Source of the DNA: Lachnospiraceae bacterium
GTDB taxonomy: Bacteria; Bacillota; Clostridia; Lachnospirales; Lachnospiraceae
NCBI GenBank assembly: GCA_017521605.1
Contig: JAFXCD010000009.1
Location: forward strand, 124,001 to 188,000
Length of the DNA stretch: 64,000 bases
Direction: 5' to 3'
In this document: positions 35,469 through 43,598 of the stretch, piece after piece
How positions within the stretch are numbered: position 1 is the first letter of the stretch
Layout of the letters: each line of letters opens with the position of its first letter
Notes under the pieces: generated by a model
What the model was told of the DNA's origin: nothing
Seen by the model: the letters and a program-made list of their open reading frames with translations, nothing else
Database searches by the model: none
Translations under genes and position numbers: made by a program

Positions 35469-36068
35469 CTACATTTTTTCGTAGTTTTGGTTACTATAGA
35501 AACTTCTATTACGTTCTCTCCTTAGTTCCATAACAACCTCTGCAAAATAATTACTCTCTTCTTCTCTATTACCATCTTCATCGATAATTCCCTCTTCATC
35601 GATATAGTCTGTGTGCAGAAGAATATGACCTAATTCATGGGCCATTAGAGTTCTCAAATTTTTCATTTTAATATAATCAAACTCTCCATCACATTTTCGA
35701 ATATGTTCCAATTCTTTTGGTAACGAAATAATAAAAGAATTCTTATATGTTCCAACTCTAGTTGTAGTAGCATTAAACCCTGTTAATGTATCAATATATC
35801 GAATAGAAATATTAATCCTTGTTCTTCTATTTTCCAATTCAAGTTCTTTCTTTTTCTGAAGTATCTTCTCAACTTCATCACTATCTAAATCTTCTTTTAG
35901 CAAACGCTCACGTAAATCACTGAACTTATCTTGAAACGAACGATTAATATGTTCATTTATTATTTTTTGTACTGCAAAGCAAGCATGAATCAGTTGATAT
36001 CCTTCTGCTACACTATTTACTCTTTTTGCCTGTTCTAATATTTCTTCTTTTCTTTCAGGGGATAGCAT
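35469..36068 (-). CDS. ImmA/IrrE-family zinc metallopeptidase
   Basis: 199 residues. Zinc motif MAHELGHILLH (HExxH) near residue 152, with an acidic C-terminal region that can supply the third ligand (EEESNYFAEVV). An N-terminal coiled-coil stretch (SDEVEKILQKKKELELENR) precedes it. ImmA-type peptidases relieve repression by cleaving a partner regulator. ATG 36068 preceded by GGGAGG is preferred over one 5 codons earlier. Last of three tightly spaced minus-strand genes with a DUF4062 protein. Confidence 0.82.
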   Translation of the reverse strand: MLSPERKEEILEQAKRVNSVAEGYQLIHACFAVQKIINEHINRSFQDKFSDLRERLLKEDLDSDEVEKILQKKKELELENRRTRINISIRYIDTLTGFNATTTRVGTYKNSFIISLPKELEHIRKCDGEFDYIKMKNLRTLMAHELGHILLHTDYIDEEGIIDEDGNREEESNYFAEVVMELRRERNRSFYSNQNYEKM

Positions 36069-36070
36069 AA

Positions 36071-36310
36071 TCAAGCCTCCCATTTTGCATTAATAATTGC
36101 ACTTAAAATAGAATAATAATCCATCTTATCACGTTCCTCTTCACTTAATGTATCTTCTCTATGTCTTCCTATAAGCGTAAAATCAAACATTCCTTTTAGA
36201 AATGCAATCTTTTCTTTAACAGCTATAAAACCTTCTCTAACAATAATTTCATCAGCCTGTTCAACACTATTAGAAAGTTCTATTAAAGCCTTCACTCGTT
36301 CTCTTATCAT
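36071..36310 (-). CDS. Small helical protein of the DUF4062/ImmA operon
   Basis: 79 residues, no recognised domain: IRERVKALIELSNSVEQADE followed by a helix-turn region and a LSEEERDKMDYYSILSAI tail. The ATG at 36310 has AAGGAG at good spacing; an upstream in-frame ATG at 36370 would overlap the DUF4062 gene by 4 bp but lacks a ribosome site. It sits 2 bp before the ImmA-like gene, so a partner or substrate role is possible. Confidence 0.6.
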   Translation of the reverse strand: MIRERVKALIELSNSVEQADEIIVREGFIAVKEKIAFLKGMFDFTLIGRHREDTLSEEERDKMDYYSILSAIINAKWEA

Positions 36311-36366
36311 AACTCTTCTCTCCTTAGTAACAACACAGCAAAAAGTGTAACCGTTTATCAAGTATA

Positions 36367-37431
36367 TCATATCTTATTAATTGTTTCAACATTTTTTTCT
36401 GTCCAAATTCTATTATCCGATAAGAGCTCTTGTATTACATTCTCTTGCACAATTTCACTTTGAAGTTCCTTAACATACTCTCTTAACTCTATCTCTGTTC
36501 CCAACTTTATATTTTCTACTATTGCTTTTTCAAATTTAAATATCGCAAAAAATTTATTTTGATCTTCCAATTCATGCGATGCATATAAACAAAAAGTTCT
36601 ATCTGCCATCATAGATGCTACTCTCTTAACTAAATTTGTTACAAAATCCTTCCTTTCTTCTGCTGTTTGATAAAAAGGTAAAACAGTAAACGAATGGATA
36701 AAAATATTTTTTATATTAGAAACTACCTGTTTGAATTTTACATCCTCATAATCACTTGTTTCTCTTTCTGTTAATAACTTTTTACCCACCTCATCTACCA
36801 TAAGGTTTATTTGATCAATGTTTCTTTTAAGTAAGCTCAAGCTATTTTCTATCTCTTTGTTCTTCTTATTTTCCCTCCGTAGTTCTAAATAATTCAGAAA
36901 ATATCCTGCCCACTGATTAGCCAAATATTCTTTAATATCTGATGTTCTCTTAAATGTATTAATTACTACGTTAGAATATCTTCGAATGGAACGTATAAAA
37001 CGAAAAACGTTAATATTTTTTGTAGCACTAAACACTATATCCATCTTCTTATTTTCTATATCTTCATAATTTTTGCTATACACAGCATATTCTGCATCCA
37101 CATCGGAATCAATAAAAACAAATATTGGTATATCAGCTTCTTTGGCCGCATTAAACTCTTTCCTTGTTATTGATAGATATTCATTAAATTTATCTTGTAT
37201 TTCTCCTGTCGCCGGACTACCATACAATCCTCCCACCACCAATATTACCATATCTGACTTACTTATATAATGATAGCACGATTCATCCAATGCTTTTCCT
37301 GGTTCATATCCGATATCTCCATTCTCAAACATAATGGTTTCAAATTTATATCCTCTAACAAATGCATCAAGGTCTTCCCTAATATATTTTAGATCATAAT
37401 ATGTAGAACTAATAAAAACCTTGGGTCCCAT
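36367..37431 (-). CDS. DUF4062 domain protein, putative defence or stress sensor
   Basis: 354 residues. The N-terminus KVFISSTYYDLKYIREDLD is the DUF4062 signature (TIR-like alpha/beta domain), followed by MFENGDIGYEPGKALDESC and ILVVGGLYGSPATGEI. The C-terminal half is helical with charged segments and no NACHT or other ATPase motif. DUF4062 domains often head NLR-like or other conflict proteins; here it is paired with a small protein and an ImmA/IrrE peptidase. AAGGAGGAG precedes the ATG. Confidence 0.8.
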   Translation of the reverse strand: MGPKVFISSTYYDLKYIREDLDAFVRGYKFETIMFENGDIGYEPGKALDESCYHYISKSDMVILVVGGLYGSPATGEIQDKFNEYLSITRKEFNAAKEADIPIFVFIDSDVDAEYAVYSKNYEDIENKKMDIVFSATKNINVFRFIRSIRRYSNVVINTFKRTSDIKEYLANQWAGYFLNYLELRRENKKNKEIENSLSLLKRNIDQINLMVDEVGKKLLTERETSDYEDVKFKQVVSNIKNIFIHSFTVLPFYQTAEERKDFVTNLVKRVASMMADRTFCLYASHELEDQNKFFAIFKFEKAIVENIKLGTEIELREYVKELQSEIVQENVIQELLSDNRIWTEKNVETINKI

Positions 37432-37762
37432 TAAATCTCCTCCTTCACAAAATCTTTATTAATCTTATTTTAAAGTATTATTCCTATTAAATCAACGTTA
37501 ATTTTCTTTATTCACCGCATTCTTCGACATATACCAAACAACTAACACAACTACGTCGTATCTTCTGATGAGTTCTTCAGCTATTAATCCTTAAACAAGA
37601 ATGCTAAAGTTCTTATTAGAAGTCTAACTCTCTTGTATATAAACGACCGAACCAATTCAGATAATTGATAATCTAAAGACATCTATTTACTTAATAATAG
37701 TATCACTGCTTCCTCTCCCACATATAGATAACCTAATATATTAAAGAACTTGCCTCTATAAA

Positions 37763-37829
37763 TTGGCACTTCAAATTCCTAACTTGGCACTGTTTTGCGA
37801 TTTACACGGTAAATCCCCTATGCTAAAAT
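37763..37829 (+). promoter_or_regulatory. Promoter P2 of the Tad-pilus operon
   Basis: TTGGCACT at 37763-37770 and 37784-37791, GCGATTTACA at 37797-37806 (-35 TTTACA), 17 bp, TAAAAT (37824-37829) with extended TG. From the second TTGGCACT the spacing equals that in P1 exactly, so both operons are probably controlled by one factor. Confidence 0.8.
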
Positions 37830-37857
37830 GAATATCGTGAAAAAATATATCTCAAAA

Positions 37858-37897
37858 ACGCAGGAATGAGGAACGCCTCTTCTCCTGCGTCTTTTAT
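37858..37897 (+). terminator. Leader hairpin (possible attenuator) of the Tad operon
   Basis: ACGCAGGA / TCCTGCGT with an inner GAGG-AACG-CCTC stem, followed by CTTTTATTTT, just before the first ribosome binding site. Shaped like an intrinsic terminator in the leader. Confidence 0.65.
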
Positions 37898-37914
37898 TTT
37901 CGGGAGGTGACAAA

Positions 37915-38340
37915 TTGAAAAAGAAAATACGACATCTGCTACTGGACGAAAGAGGTGACTCCTCTTATATCAGTACCTCTATATACATCTTGGTCGTGGT
38001 GATTATGATTGTATTCATCCTTAGCGTGTTCCACATCATATCTGTCAAACAGGAAATGGACCACATTGCAGATCAGATGGTAAAACAAATCCAACTAAGT
38101 GGCGGAGTTACAGCAGACACTACTGCTCTATTCAACGCACTGGCAAGCCAACTAAACGAAGTGGACAACTTGAATTATCAAGTGACATGCTCAGTTAATA
38201 GTAGCCGCATTCAGATTGGCACACCATTTTATGTAACAATTGAAGGCCGTTGCTATCTTGGCGGAATGTGGAACTTTAACCTAGTACCGGTTGATATCCG
38301 TTCCCACGGAGCCGGTGTCAGCGAGCACTACTGGAAATAG
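37915..38340 (+). CDS. TadE-like/DUF4320 pilus-associated protein
   Basis: 141 residues: short basic N-terminus with DERGDSSY, a single membrane helix (IYILVVVIMIVFILSVFHII) and an extracytoplasmic domain. The ERG(D/E) before the helix resembles a class III prepilin cleavage region, as in TadE and Flp. I assign DUF4320 from memory. TTG start after GGGAGG. First gene of the pilus operon. Confidence 0.7.
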   Translation: MKKKIRHLLLDERGDSSYISTSIYILVVVIMIVFILSVFHIISVKQEMDHIADQMVKQIQLSGGVTADTTALFNALASQLNEVDNLNYQVTCSVNSSRIQIGTPFYVTIEGRCYLGGMWNFNLVPVDIRSHGAGVSEHYWK

Positions 38341-38350
38341 GAGGAGGCTT

Positions 38351-38833
38351 ATGCGAAAGAAATATATCTCAAATGAACAAGGCGATTTATCCTTTCTCAG
38401 CATCTTCATTATAGTTGCCATCAACATGCTACTTGCGTTTATGCTTCTGTTTGCTTCTGTGAAGATAAACTGCATTAACATTCGTAACGCAGCAAAGATG
38501 GAACTGAATAATGTAAGTGCCAGAATATATGCAGATACATTCCATTCCCAAAGAGAAGCCAACTTAGGCTCCTACATGGCAGACCTGCATTTAAGTGCTG
38601 CTTATCAGAATGCACTGGAGGCTGGGTTTATTAATGGAATGGAATCACGTATTGCACTGGATACAGAGGATTATACCATCTCTAACATTAACCTCAGCTT
38701 CAATCAGCACCCAGGCAAAATAGAATATGTAGTAACCTGTGAAGCATCTTTCAGAATACGAATGTTTGGCAATCTGTTTCCCCCAATTACACAACAGATT
38801 ACACTAACCGGTTCACACAATACAAAATATTAA
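38351..38833 (+). CDS. Second TadE-like minor pseudopilin
   Basis: 160 residues with NEQGDLSF before a membrane helix (LSIFIIVAINMLLAFMLLF), echoing the first gene's ERGD arrangement, then a roughly 120-residue exported domain. ATG 38351 after GAGGAGG is chosen over upstream in-frame ATGs. Likely a minor pilin of the Tad machinery. Confidence 0.68.
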   Translation: MRKKYISNEQGDLSFLSIFIIVAINMLLAFMLLFASVKINCINIRNAAKMELNNVSARIYADTFHSQREANLGSYMADLHLSAAYQNALEAGFINGMESRIALDTEDYTISNINLSFNQHPGKIEYVVTCEASFRIRMFGNLFPPITQQITLTGSHNTKY

Positions 38834-38843
38834 TGCATATGTG

Positions 38844-38885
38844 TTGACTTTTAAAATGCTCCTGCGTATATAATATCAGCAGGAG
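38844..38885 (+). promoter_or_regulatory. Internal promoter with operator-like inverted repeat
   Basis: TTGACT (38844-38849), 17 bp, TATATA (38867-38872). A 7-bp inverted repeat CTCCTGC (38859-38865) / GCAGGAG (38879-38885) brackets the -10, so a dimeric regulator could control the middle of the pilus operon; it could also be a leader hairpin. Confidence 0.55.
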
Positions 38886-38909
38886 AACAGACGAAAGGAG
38901 TTCTTTATT

Positions 38910-39503
38910 ATGAAAAAAACAAAAACAGATAACAAACTTGCCATTACCATCGGCGGACTGCTTATCTTATGTGCGGCAGTCCTTGCCGGGGTATACTTTA
39001 TTACAAAAGAACCGGAAGCGGAATTTACACCCACTTCCTCACCTGAGCCCACAGCTGAAGCTGTTACCTGGAAGGAAAACACTTCTGACTCTTACATAGC
39101 TACTACTGTAAAAGAGGAAGAAAATCAGGTGCCCGGTGAAATCACTGATGACACTCAAATAATTATTTCTGAAGATGAAAATGGTAGCGTGACGGACCTT
39201 TCCGGAAGCACTACAAAAGAAGATGCTGAAGTAACAAAACCCTCAGCACCTCCTCATACAGATGATGACACAACTAATCCGGATAAAAAGCCGGAATATG
39301 TTGATCCCGTTGTTCCCACACCCACACCGGAACCATCCAAACCGGATAACGAACCTCCTGCACCTACACCTACTCCGGCAAATACAAAACCCGGTCAGGT
39401 TTATGACCCAGTATTTGGCTGGGTTACTACCGGTGATACCATTCAGGATAATGTAGACAATGACGGTGACATCAACAAACAGCTTGGCACCATGGGTAAC
39501 TAA
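38910..39503 (+). CDS. Membrane-anchored Pro/Thr-rich protein (DUF6550-like)
   Basis: 197 residues: one N-terminal membrane helix (LAITIGGLLILCAAVLAGVYF), then an extended acidic, Pro/Thr-rich region (TPTPEPSKPDNEPPAPTPTP) ending in GQVYDPVFGWV. The low-complexity linker can span the wall. DUF6550 is from memory. Located inside the pilus operon behind its own promoter. Confidence 0.6.
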   Translation: MKKTKTDNKLAITIGGLLILCAAVLAGVYFITKEPEAEFTPTSSPEPTAEAVTWKENTSDSYIATTVKEEENQVPGEITDDTQIIISEDENGSVTDLSGSTTKEDAEVTKPSAPPHTDDDTTNPDKKPEYVDPVVPTPTPEPSKPDNEPPAPTPTPANTKPGQVYDPVFGWVTTGDTIQDNVDNDGDINKQLGTMGN

Positions 39504-39572
39504 ATAAGAAAGCAGATAAGGCATGGATATATTCCATGTCTTTTTCTATGCCTTAAAGGAGGACATATATCA

Positions 39573-41447
39573 ATGAAACGCACTAAAAAACACATTCTTT
39601 TATTGCTGCTGTGTATGACTTTGATTTTATCTACCTGCATCACTGCATTTGCTGAAGGGGAAGGTAATATTGACAGCGGTAGCGGAAACATGGGTGAAGG
39701 TACTGCCACAGATGTATGGAATAACAAAGACGGTGTACGTATAACTGTTGTTACTACAGATGGCACAGTGGTATCTACCCCATTTGACTTAACAAATTTC
39801 AATATAGCGAATGATACTCTTCACTTCGGTAAGGTGTGTAAGTTAGAATACACTGCCGGGGCAAGTCTGTCTCCCGGAACCGGTTCCTATGTCTGTTCCA
39901 AGCCCGGCACCGCTCTCCCACGAATTATCAGTGGTGGAACAAACAAAGCAAGCATTGATGCAATCAAACGGTATTTCTGCTCCGAATACGCTGCGCAGCT
40001 GGTTGCCGACAAAAGCGGAATACCTTTCCAGGATCTAATCTCTGGTTCCTATAAGCTGATAATCGAACCCATAGCTTATTTCGTCCACGGTGGTGTCAAT
40101 TATGCCATGACCGCAACAGAAGCAGCTCTGTATAACCAACTATCCTCCGGAAATCTGCGAAGAAAGCTGGCAAGCTTGACTCACCAGAACCTTCCTCTTG
40201 CATTATTTCTGGAAAGAGACGACTTAGGTTATCCGGCATGGACAGGAACTACCAACAGTAAAGTACCCGACGACCAGATCCTTGCAGCTCTTGGCATCGG
40301 TATCGTAAGTTATGCCGACGTACCGGAAGCAGATTTACAGGCACCGGACTATACATACCGGGTAAACACGGATGTTATTACCAGTATCACATTAAGCAGT
40401 GCTACGGAAGTAAATCCGGATAATCCCGCCAGTGTAACCTTCCACATTAATGGTGGTACATACACTGTCAACAATATTGTTATGCCTGCAGGCAGTTCTC
40501 AGCTTGTCTGGGTAAAGTGGCACACACCTTCCCAACCAGTTTCCATTCCAATTGAGGTTACCGTAACCGGTGCAACAACTGCCAAAACCAACTTTATTGC
40601 ACGTATTGTCTCTTTGGAAGAAAATACACCTCCGGATCCGCTGGCAACCGATACAAATCCTCGTTTCAGTGTGTCTTCCCTTCCCGCTACGCCTCAAAAT
40701 ACACAAGCAAGCTGGAGTGTGTGGAGTGCTGAGTGGGAACCCAAATGGGAATGGGTAGAAAACTGGACATGGAAAGAAAATTTACAATGGAAAGAAAACT
40801 GGGTTGATGAGCCGTTTTGGTATTCCGTACCAAAGGAATGTTATCCTCGATGTGATGCAAGCGGCCAAAAGGAATGTGCTGAGATTCATAGAGAATGGCT
40901 GGAATCTACCCATCAAGTAGACAAAGGCGAATGGGTGGATAACGGATCCTGGGTTGATAATGGTAGATGGGTGGACAACGGGCATTATGTATTTACCTCC
41001 ACTTCCTATGCAGCTTCTATAAATGCCAGCATGGAAATTCACCCTGATGATATTGTTCCCACCGCGGTTGGTGATACCATGAAAAGTGGTTATGGAATTA
41101 AGGAAACCGCTACCGCTCAGTTTCTGTCTAATTCTCCTTCCAGTCACTATACACCGGTGCAGACAGCCATCACTTACTTCCCGGAATTTGAATACCAGAC
41201 ATACTGGCGCCTTCTTGCCGGGGATGGAGGCAACCCTGCCACCTTTACCTTTAAACCAAATGTGTATTCCACTTATGGCCGCAGCGTTCACTTTACTCCG
41301 GTCTGGTATCCGGACAACACCTCCTATACAGTGTATACCCATGTAATTGATGCATGGACTCCTGCCGGAATGTTGTCTGTAAACATTAATGATTCCATCT
41401 ATATCCAGGGCAGTATGTTTGACGATTGGTATTCCAAGCGTGAATAA
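39573..41447 (+). CDS. Large secreted protein with Trp-rich repeats, pilus/adhesin candidate
   Basis: 624 residues, Sec signal peptide MKRTKKHILLLLLCMTLILS ending ITAFA. The body is beta-rich; residues about 380-475 form a striking Trp-rich stretch (WEPKWEWVENWTWKENLQW and later three WVDNG copies) with a CYPRC...C cluster that could bind metal or form disulfides. It may be the DUF5704 family (memory, unsure). Position among pilus genes suggests a tip or surface protein involved in mating contact. Confidence 0.7.
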   Translation: MKRTKKHILLLLLCMTLILSTCITAFAEGEGNIDSGSGNMGEGTATDVWNNKDGVRITVVTTDGTVVSTPFDLTNFNIANDTLHFGKVCKLEYTAGASLSPGTGSYVCSKPGTALPRIISGGTNKASIDAIKRYFCSEYAAQLVADKSGIPFQDLISGSYKLIIEPIAYFVHGGVNYAMTATEAALYNQLSSGNLRRKLASLTHQNLPLALFLERDDLGYPAWTGTTNSKVPDDQILAALGIGIVSYADVPEADLQAPDYTYRVNTDVITSITLSSATEVNPDNPASVTFHINGGTYTVNNIVMPAGSSQLVWVKWHTPSQPVSIPIEVTVTGATTAKTNFIARIVSLEENTPPDPLATDTNPRFSVSSLPATPQNTQASWSVWSAEWEPKWEWVENWTWKENLQWKENWVDEPFWYSVPKECYPRCDASGQKECAEIHREWLESTHQVDKGEWVDNGSWVDNGRWVDNGHYVFTSTSYAASINASMEIHPDDIVPTAVGDTMKSGYGIKETATAQFLSNSPSSHYTPVQTAITYFPEFEYQTYWRLLAGDGGNPATFTFKPNVYSTYGRSVHFTPVWYPDNTSYTVYTHVIDAWTPAGMLSVNINDSIYIQGSMFDDWYSKRE

Positions 41448-41901
41448 CCTGTTTTTACTTTATCAGATACTTACTCTGATATTCATGCTTCTATTTGCTG
41501 TATATGACCAAAAGCATCACGTAATCCGCAATGATGCCCTGGCTCTGTTCTTGCTATGGTGCTTTTTGTCCATACCGATAGAGATAATGTGTTCAAATGT
41601 CTCACCGTGGTACCAGCCGCTACTAAAAAGCGGGCTGGGCTTTATTGCCGGCTTCTCCATTTTGTTCTGTGTAGCACTGGTATCACATGGGGGAGTCGGC
41701 GGAGGGGATATTAAACTTGTCTCTGTACTGGGAATCCCCTATGGTGCCTTTGGTTTACTATGCATCCTTTTTATAGCAAGCATTATGGCAACTATTATTT
41801 CATCCATCTTAAGCCGCATGAACAAACTTGATACAGAACATATACCATTTGCTCCTTATCTGTTTTTAGGGAGCCTTTTTTATACCCTTTTATCTATTTA
41901 A
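41440..41901 (+). CDS. Prepilin peptidase, A24 family (TadV/CpaA-like)
   Basis: 153 residues, about five membrane helices. The two catalytic Asp residues of A24 aspartic peptidases are visible in AVYDQKHHVIRN and GGGDIKLVS. It would process the Flp-like pilin and TadE-like proteins of this operon. I chose GTG 41440, overlapping the previous stop by 8 bp, because the protein then starts NNLFLLYQ at the first helix; an ATG at 41389 is an alternative without a ribosome site. Confidence 0.8.
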   Translation: MNNLFLLYQILTLIFMLLFAVYDQKHHVIRNDALALFLLWCFLSIPIEIMCSNVSPWYQPLLKSGLGFIAGFSILFCVALVSHGGVGGGDIKLVSVLGIPYGAFGLLCILFIASIMATIISSILSRMNKLDTEHIPFAPYLFLGSLFYTLLSI

Positions 41902-41922
41902 AACAATCAGGAGGCATCTTAC

Positions 41923-42720
41923 ATGAAAATGAATAACCGTTTTATATATGGCATCTTTAGTATTATACTGGCTGCCATCATTGCTTTTATTGCAATTCCT
42001 GCCGTCACCAGTAAAACCAGCAGGACCTGCGAAGTAGTACGTATAAAAACCTTTATAAGCAGGGGGGAACCCATTACGGAAGAGAACGTAGAGCTCGTGG
42101 AAGTTGGCGAATACAATATGCCACTCAATGTAGCACGTACTCTTCAGGATGTTATCGGCACCTATGCTGCTTCTGACCTCTATCCAGGAGATTATATCCT
42201 CTCCGACAAGGTAAGCAGCAAACCATTATCTTCAGACTTAGCTCTTAATTCCATTCCGGATGGTAAACTGGCTATCTCCATTACCACACAGACACTGGCC
42301 ACTGCCCTGTCTGATAAGCTGCAGCGTGGCGATATTATCCGCCTATACCATTATGACCAGCAGAATGTGTTAGAACCGGTAACCGATATTCCGGAACTAC
42401 GTTTCCTCAAAGTTTTATCCGTTACGGATGCAGATGGTCTGGATATTGATTACACCACTCCACCTGAAGAAGATGAACAACGCCAGCAGACCGCTACCAT
42501 TACTGTCCTTGCATCTCCCGAGCAGGCAATGTTACTTACCAGATACGAAAATGAAGGAGTTTTGCATGTAGCCCTCATTAACCGCGGTAATGATACTCTT
42601 TCTAATGAACTTCTTAAGAGACAGGACGAAATTCTTACTGCTCTTTATGCGGAAGTACCGGAAGAGGACCTGGGTGAAACTGAAGATGGCACTGCAGCCG
42701 GTACGGAAACATCAGAATAG
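41923..42720 (+). CDS. CpaB/RcpC-like pilus assembly protein (SAF domain)
   Basis: 265 residues. One N-terminal membrane helix, then an SAF domain (RIKTFISRGEPITEENVELV ... VIGTYAASDLYPGDYIL) and a periplasmic-type C-terminal domain as in CpaB. An acidic tail follows. In Tad systems CpaB/RcpC handles the pilus exit path. AGGAGG precedes the ATG. Confidence 0.82.
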   Translation: MKMNNRFIYGIFSIILAAIIAFIAIPAVTSKTSRTCEVVRIKTFISRGEPITEENVELVEVGEYNMPLNVARTLQDVIGTYAASDLYPGDYILSDKVSSKPLSSDLALNSIPDGKLAISITTQTLATALSDKLQRGDIIRLYHYDQQNVLEPVTDIPELRFLKVLSVTDADGLDIDYTTPPEEDEQRQQTATITVLASPEQAMLLTRYENEGVLHVALINRGNDTLSNELLKRQDEILTALYAEVPEEDLGETEDGTAAGTETSE

Positions 42721-42731
42721 GAGGTGCACTC

Positions 42732-43598
42732 ATGTCAAAAATCATTACCGTATGGGGCAATCCCGGATGCGGAAAATCCCTGTTTTGCTGTAACCTTGCC
42801 AAAGTACTTACTGCAGATAAGAAGAAAGCCATCATTATAAATGCTGACTCCAGTACTCCCATGCTCCCGGTGTGGATGCCGGAACGAATCCTTGAAACCC
42901 ATGCATCTATTGGAAATGTTCTTACCGGTCTTGAAATTAACAATGCCCTGATTGCAGAACGGGTAATCATCCTGAAGGAATATCCCTTTATCGGTGTCAT
43001 GGGCTTTGTTGCGGGAGAAAATCCATTCTCCTACCCGGAATTAAAGTACGACAAAATAAAACTGTTTATCACGGAAGCTTCCAAGCTGGTAGACTACATC
43101 ATCCTGGACTGCAGCTCCAATATGCTTAATTTCTTCACACCAACTGCTATTGAATCAGCAGATCTTGTTGTAAGAATATTAACACCGGACCTGCGTGGCT
43201 TAAACTACCTGAAGGCGCACAGGCCTCTGCTTACGGATGAGAAGTTCCATTATGATAAGCATCTAACCTTTGCAGGGCTTGCACGTCCCTTCCACGCCAT
43301 TGACGAAATGGAACACTTAATTGGTGGTTTTGATGGTCTGCTTCCCTATGCCAAGGAAATTGAACGCTGCGGTACCAGTGGCCAGATGTTTAAGGCCCTG
43401 TCTTACTGTAACCAGAGATACATTAACTCCTTAAAGCTTGTAAAGGAACGATTAAATCGTGAATATACCGAAACGGAATCTGCACCCATTATACCGGATG
43501 AACCGGAAGCATTCGGAGATGAGTATGCTGATGATACTGATACAGGTGCCACCAAAACTGTAATAAAGGAGAAGAAACGCCATGAAATCTTTAAATGA
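42732..43598 (+). CDS. CpaE/TadZ-like ParA-family ATPase
   Basis: 288 residues. Walker A WGNPGCGKSLF near residue 9, and a switch region DYIILDCSSNM. ParA/MinD-like ATPases of the CpaE/TadZ group localise the Tad machine. The usual N-terminal receiver-like domain of TadZ is absent. Overlaps the CpaF gene by 17 bp. Confidence 0.8.
   Translation: MSKIITVWGNPGCGKSLFCCNLAKVLTADKKKAIIINADSSTPMLPVWMPERILETHASIGNVLTGLEINNALIAERVIILKEYPFIGVMGFVAGENPFSYPELKYDKIKLFITEASKLVDYIILDCSSNMLNFFTPTAIESADLVVRILTPDLRGLNYLKAHRPLLTDEKFHYDKHLTFAGLARPFHAIDEMEHLIGGFDGLLPYAKEIERCGTSGQMFKALSYCNQRYINSLKLVKERLNREYTETESAPIIPDEPEAFGDEYADDTDTGATKTVIKEKKRHEIFK

Larger units (their letters stand above)
37432..37914. other. 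483-bp intergenic region with promoter P2 and leader
   Basis: Positions 37432-37760 are AT-rich and I see no gene there; they must contain the promoter of the minus-strand DUF4062 operon. The right third holds P2 and the attenuator-like leader of the pilus operon. Confidence 0.6.
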
